In this document: piece after piece, positions 4,312-6,280 of the stretch
How the letters are laid out: every line of letters begins with the position of its first letter
Numbering within the stretch: position 1 is the stretch's first letter
Assembly (NCBI GenBank): GCA_023150495.1
Contig: JAKLKT010000193.1
Coordinates: forward strand, 1-6,280
DNA length: 6,280 bases
DNA from: Planctomycetota bacterium
GTDB lineage: Bacteria; Planctomycetota; PLA2
Direction: 5' to 3'
Notes under the pieces: generated by a model
What the model was told of the DNA's origin: nothing
Databases searched by the model: none
What the model saw: the letters and a program-made list of their open reading frames with translations, nothing else
Translations under genes and position numbers: made by a program

Positions 4312-5982
4312 TCACTTCCCGCCGGCGGAGGCGAGGTACTTCGCGACGGCGGTCTCCAGGTTGAAGTGCATCCGCTCGCGGCCGAGGAGCGCGCCGAGCG
4401 GCGAGCGCTGCACCACCGCGAGCACCTCCGGGTTGAGCCCGACGAGCCAGACCGACACGCCCTGGTCGCGCGCCCGCTTCTCCCCCTCGATCAGCATCTT
4501 CAGCGCCGTGTACTCGAGATCGGGCACGCTGCGGAGGTCGACCGCCACCACCTTCGGCTTCGCCTCCTCGATCGCCGCCCGGACCTTCTCGCCGATGCGG
4601 GCGGCGTTGGCGAAGAAGATGCGTCCCTCCGGCCGCAGCAGCAGGAGCCCCGGGAAGCCCTCGTCCTCGGGATGCTCCTTCGTGCGCGGCCGGAAGACGT
4701 TCGTGCCGGGCTTTCGCCCGAGCACGTGGACCGGCGGGTCGGCCGTCTGCTGGGCGAGCGCGACGAGCGACACGATGATCGCCACGAGGATCCCGGGCAG
4801 CGTGCCGAGGAGCACGACGCCCGCGAGCGCCGCGATCGCCCAGACGAACTCCAGCCGCCGGATCGCGAGGATCGCGCGGAAGTCCTTCGGCTTGACGAGC
4901 CCGACCGAGTAGACGACGACGACGCCCGCGAGCGTCGCCTGCGGCATCCTGCTGATGACCGGGGCAAGGAGGAGCGCCACGAGCAGCGCGGCCCCCGCCG
5001 TGACGAGCCCGGAGAGCTGCGTGCGCGCGCCGGCGAGCCGGTTCACCGCGGTCTGCGACGTGCCGCCGCCGGACGGCATCGCCCCGAGCACGGCGCCGCA
5101 GGCGTTCGAGAGCCCCGTGGCGAGGAGCTCCCGGTTGGGCCGGAGGCGCGGCTCCTCGCTCGCCGCGAAGGCGCGGCCGGCGGCCATCGTCTCCGTGAAG
5201 CTCATGAGCGCGATGCCGAGCGCGCCGGGCCAGAGCCTCGCCGCGAGGGAGAGGTCGGGGAGGCTCGGCGAGGGAAGGCCCTGCGGGATCGTGCCGACGG
5301 CCTCGACGCCGCGCGACTCGAGGCCGAGCATCCCGAGCGCGGCGATCCCCGCGGCGACCACGACGAGCGGCGCCGGCACGCGCGGGACGAACGCCTCGAT
5401 CGCGACGAGCCCCGCGATCGTCAGGAGCCCCACGAGCACCGTGGGCCCCGACGCGTCGGGGACCCCCTGCACGGTCGCGACGACGTTGCGGAGGAACCCG
5501 GCCTTCTCGATGTGGAACCCGAGGAGCTTCGGCACCTGGTCGAGCACGATCACGAGCCCGATCCCCGACTTGAAGCCGATGAGCACCGGCTCCGAGATGA
5601 AGTCGGCGAGGAACCCGAGCCGCAGGAGCGACGCGAGCATGAGGATCGCGCCGACGAGGATCCCGAGCGTCACCGTGGCACGGAGGAGCGTCGCGGGGTC
5701 GGCGCCCGGGACGGCCTCCTGGAGGTCGGCGCCCACGAGGATCGCGATCGTCGTGGTCGTGCTCACGCTGAGCACGCGCGACGTGCCGAGCACCGCGTAG
5801 ACGACCATCGGCACGATCGCGGTGTAGAGCCCGACCTGCAGCGGCAGCCCGGCGATCGACGCGTAGGCCATCGCCTTCGGGACGACGACCGCCGCGGTCA
5901 CGAGGCCGGCGACGATGTCGGGCCTGGTCCAGCGCCTGTCGTACGCGAACAGCCAGTCGAGAGCGACGCGGCCCCGGCGCAC
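4312..5982 (-). CDS. SulP family inorganic anion permease with C-terminal STAS domain
   Basis: A 556-residue inner-membrane protein of the SulP/SLC26 family, which moves sulfate, bicarbonate or other anions, usually with a co-ion. DWLFAYDRRWTRPDIVAGL (9-27) leads into the membrane core (about 22-410). The core carries the signature VPKAMAYASIAGLPLQVGLY (34-53), GTSRVLSVSTTTT (66-78), ISEPVLIGFKSGIG (129-142), SFTETMAAGRAFA (261-273) and the AMPSGGGTSQTAVNRLAGA (301-319) loop. A STAS domain covers about 444-545, with VVAVDLRSVPDLEYTALKML as its phosphorylation-loop region. Length and domain order are normal for the family. The start is GTG 5982, the only sensible start before the conserved N-terminus, 7 bases after TAGAAT with no Shine-Dalgarno sequence. 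The substrate cannot be told from sequence. No carbonic anhydrase or sulfate-assimilation gene is adjacent. The last 16 codons are duplicated at 3079-3126. Confidence 0.95.
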   Translation of the reverse strand: MRRGRVALDWLFAYDRRWTRPDIVAGLVTAAVVVPKAMAYASIAGLPLQVGLYTAIVPMVVYAVLGTSRVLSVSTTTTIAILVGADLQEAVPGADPATLLRATVTLGILVGAILMLASLLRLGFLADFISEPVLIGFKSGIGLVIVLDQVPKLLGFHIEKAGFLRNVVATVQGVPDASGPTVLVGLLTIAGLVAIEAFVPRVPAPLVVVAAGIAALGMLGLESRGVEAVGTIPQGLPSPSLPDLSLAARLWPGALGIALMSFTETMAAGRAFAASEEPRLRPNRELLATGLSNACGAVLGAMPSGGGTSQTAVNRLAGARTQLSGLVTAGAALLVALLLAPVISRMPQATLAGVVVVYSVGLVKPKDFRAILAIRRLEFVWAIAALAGVVLLGTLPGILVAIIVSLVALAQQTADPPVHVLGRKPGTNVFRPRTKEHPEDEGFPGLLLLRPEGRIFFANAARIGEKVRAAIEEAKPKVVAVDLRSVPDLEYTALKMLIEGEKRARDQGVSVWLVGLNPEVLAVVQRSPLGALLGRERMHFNLETAVAKYLASAGGK

Positions 5983-5989
5983 GACTCGG

Positions 5990-5995
5990 ATTCTA
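5990..5995 (-). promoter_or_regulatory. Possible -10 box of the sulP gene
   Basis: On the - strand TAGAAT is followed by 7 bases and GTG 5982. There is no ribosome binding site between them, which again points to a leaderless message. No good -35 hexamer is visible 16-18 bases upstream. It lies in the 58-base divergent gap shared with the metal ATPase gene. Confidence 0.45.
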
Positions 5996-6040
5996 GCGGC
6001 GCACCGAAGGACTCCCCCCTCCGTGGGAAGATGTCCGGCG

Positions 6041-6280
6041 ATGCGCCGGCTCTACCGCGTGAAGGGGCTCGACTGCGCCCACGAGGGGGCGATCCTCCGG
6101 CGCGCATTGGAGGGGGCTCCGGGGGCCGACGCCGTCGCGTTCGACTACCCGCGCGGACGCATGGCGGTCACGGGCGAGATCGCGCCGAAGGACGTCCTCG
6201 CCGCCGTCGCGCGCACCGGCTTCGAGGCGGAGCCGTGGACCGACGAGCGCGAGAGCCGCCGCATCCTCGGCCTCACGACC
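6041..6280 (+). CDS. Heavy-metal-translocating P-type ATPase, N-terminal part (3' end outside window)
   Basis: Eighty residues from ATG 6041 to the window end, MRRLYRVKGLDCAHEGAILR and on to RRILGLTT. The first ~68 residues have the HMA ferredoxin-like pattern: a first strand YRVKGLDC, a helix AHEGAILRRALEG, paired strands ADAVAFDYPRG and RMAVTGE, then DVLAAVARTGFEAEPW, as at the N-terminus of P1B-type Zn/Cd/Pb ATPases. The metal loop is D11-C12-A-H14-E15 rather than CxxC, resembling the DCAEE variant of that ATPase group. The closing RESRRILGLTT probably leads into the first membrane helix. Because the catalytic DKTGT part lies outside the window, a stand-alone HMA protein cannot be excluded, but the length and the arginine-rich exit favour the ATPase. 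No strong ribosome binding site is present (GGGAAG is 10 bases away). The gene is divergent from sulP. Confidence 0.75.
   Translation, partial: MRRLYRVKGLDCAHEGAILRRALEGAPGADAVAFDYPRGRMAVTGEIAPKDVLAAVARTGFEAEPWTDERESRRILGLTT

Noticed and set aside
4955..5800. 281-codon + strand open frame antisense to sulP
   Set aside because: Ser/Pro/Arg/Ala-rich translation without motifs, on the opposite strand of a clear permease gene.
6031..6040. ATG 6031 as start of the metal ATPase
   Set aside because: It is out of frame with the HMA domain; ATG 6041 is in frame.
1..6280. tRNA, rRNA, CRISPR array, transposase or integrase
   Set aside because: None was seen on either strand. No regularly spaced repeats and no transposase-like frame were found, and the only long repeat is the sulP tail/DUF1801 duplication.

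Overview
This is a GC-rich (roughly 70%) bacterial chromosome segment with tightly packed genes. Codon use, a PaaK-family ligase, and an N-terminal metal-binding domain with a single-Cys DCAxE motif of the P1B-ATPase type would fit an uncultivated soil or sediment lineage such as Rokubacteria/Methylomirabilota, Gemmatimonadota or a deltaproteobacterial relative. That placement is a guess from style; there is no marker gene here.

Left part (1-1631, + strand): a three-gene, translationally coupled run. The proline-rich C-terminus of an unidentified protein ends in an ATGA overlap with a phenylacetate-CoA-ligase-type AMP-forming enzyme (97-1434). That gene overlaps by one base (TGATG) a 65-residue acidic helical protein of unknown function (1434-1631).

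Middle part (1676-4248, - strand): an accessory block of small genes, with lower GC in places. In transcription order it holds a DUF1801/YdhG-type gene (4248-3880), a higBA toxin-antitoxin module (3764-3153), a fragment of the 3' end of the sulP gene, a second, broken DUF1801 copy (3024-2705), a DUF2200 gene (2567-2217) and a DinB-family gene broken by one frameshift (2171-1676). The two DUF1801 copies, each preceded by a sulP 3' end, show that a [sulP tail + DUF1801] segment was duplicated and that higBA now sits between the two copies. The downstream copy has lost its -10 box, the sulP stop codon and 52 net bases near its start codon, yet its remaining body is about 98% identical to the intact copy.

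Right part (4312-6280): a SulP-family anion permease with a C-terminal STAS domain (- strand) is divergent from the start of a heavy-metal P1B-type ATPase (+ strand, cut by the window end), with 58 bases between the start codons.

The clearest regulatory signal is the higBA promoter: TTGACA, a 17-base spacer, then TACAAT. Two overlapping CACGTG-centred palindromes fill the spacer, and the GTG start of higB lies 7 bases after the -10 box. The same geometry (a TANNNT box 6-8 bases before the start codon, with no Shine-Dalgarno sequence) is seen at DUF1801 and sulP, suggesting that this genome uses leaderless transcripts. DUF2200 instead has a perfect AGGAGG ribosome binding site. I found no new defence or mobile system. 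The higBA-in-a-duplication structure and the leaderless pattern are the most notable items.
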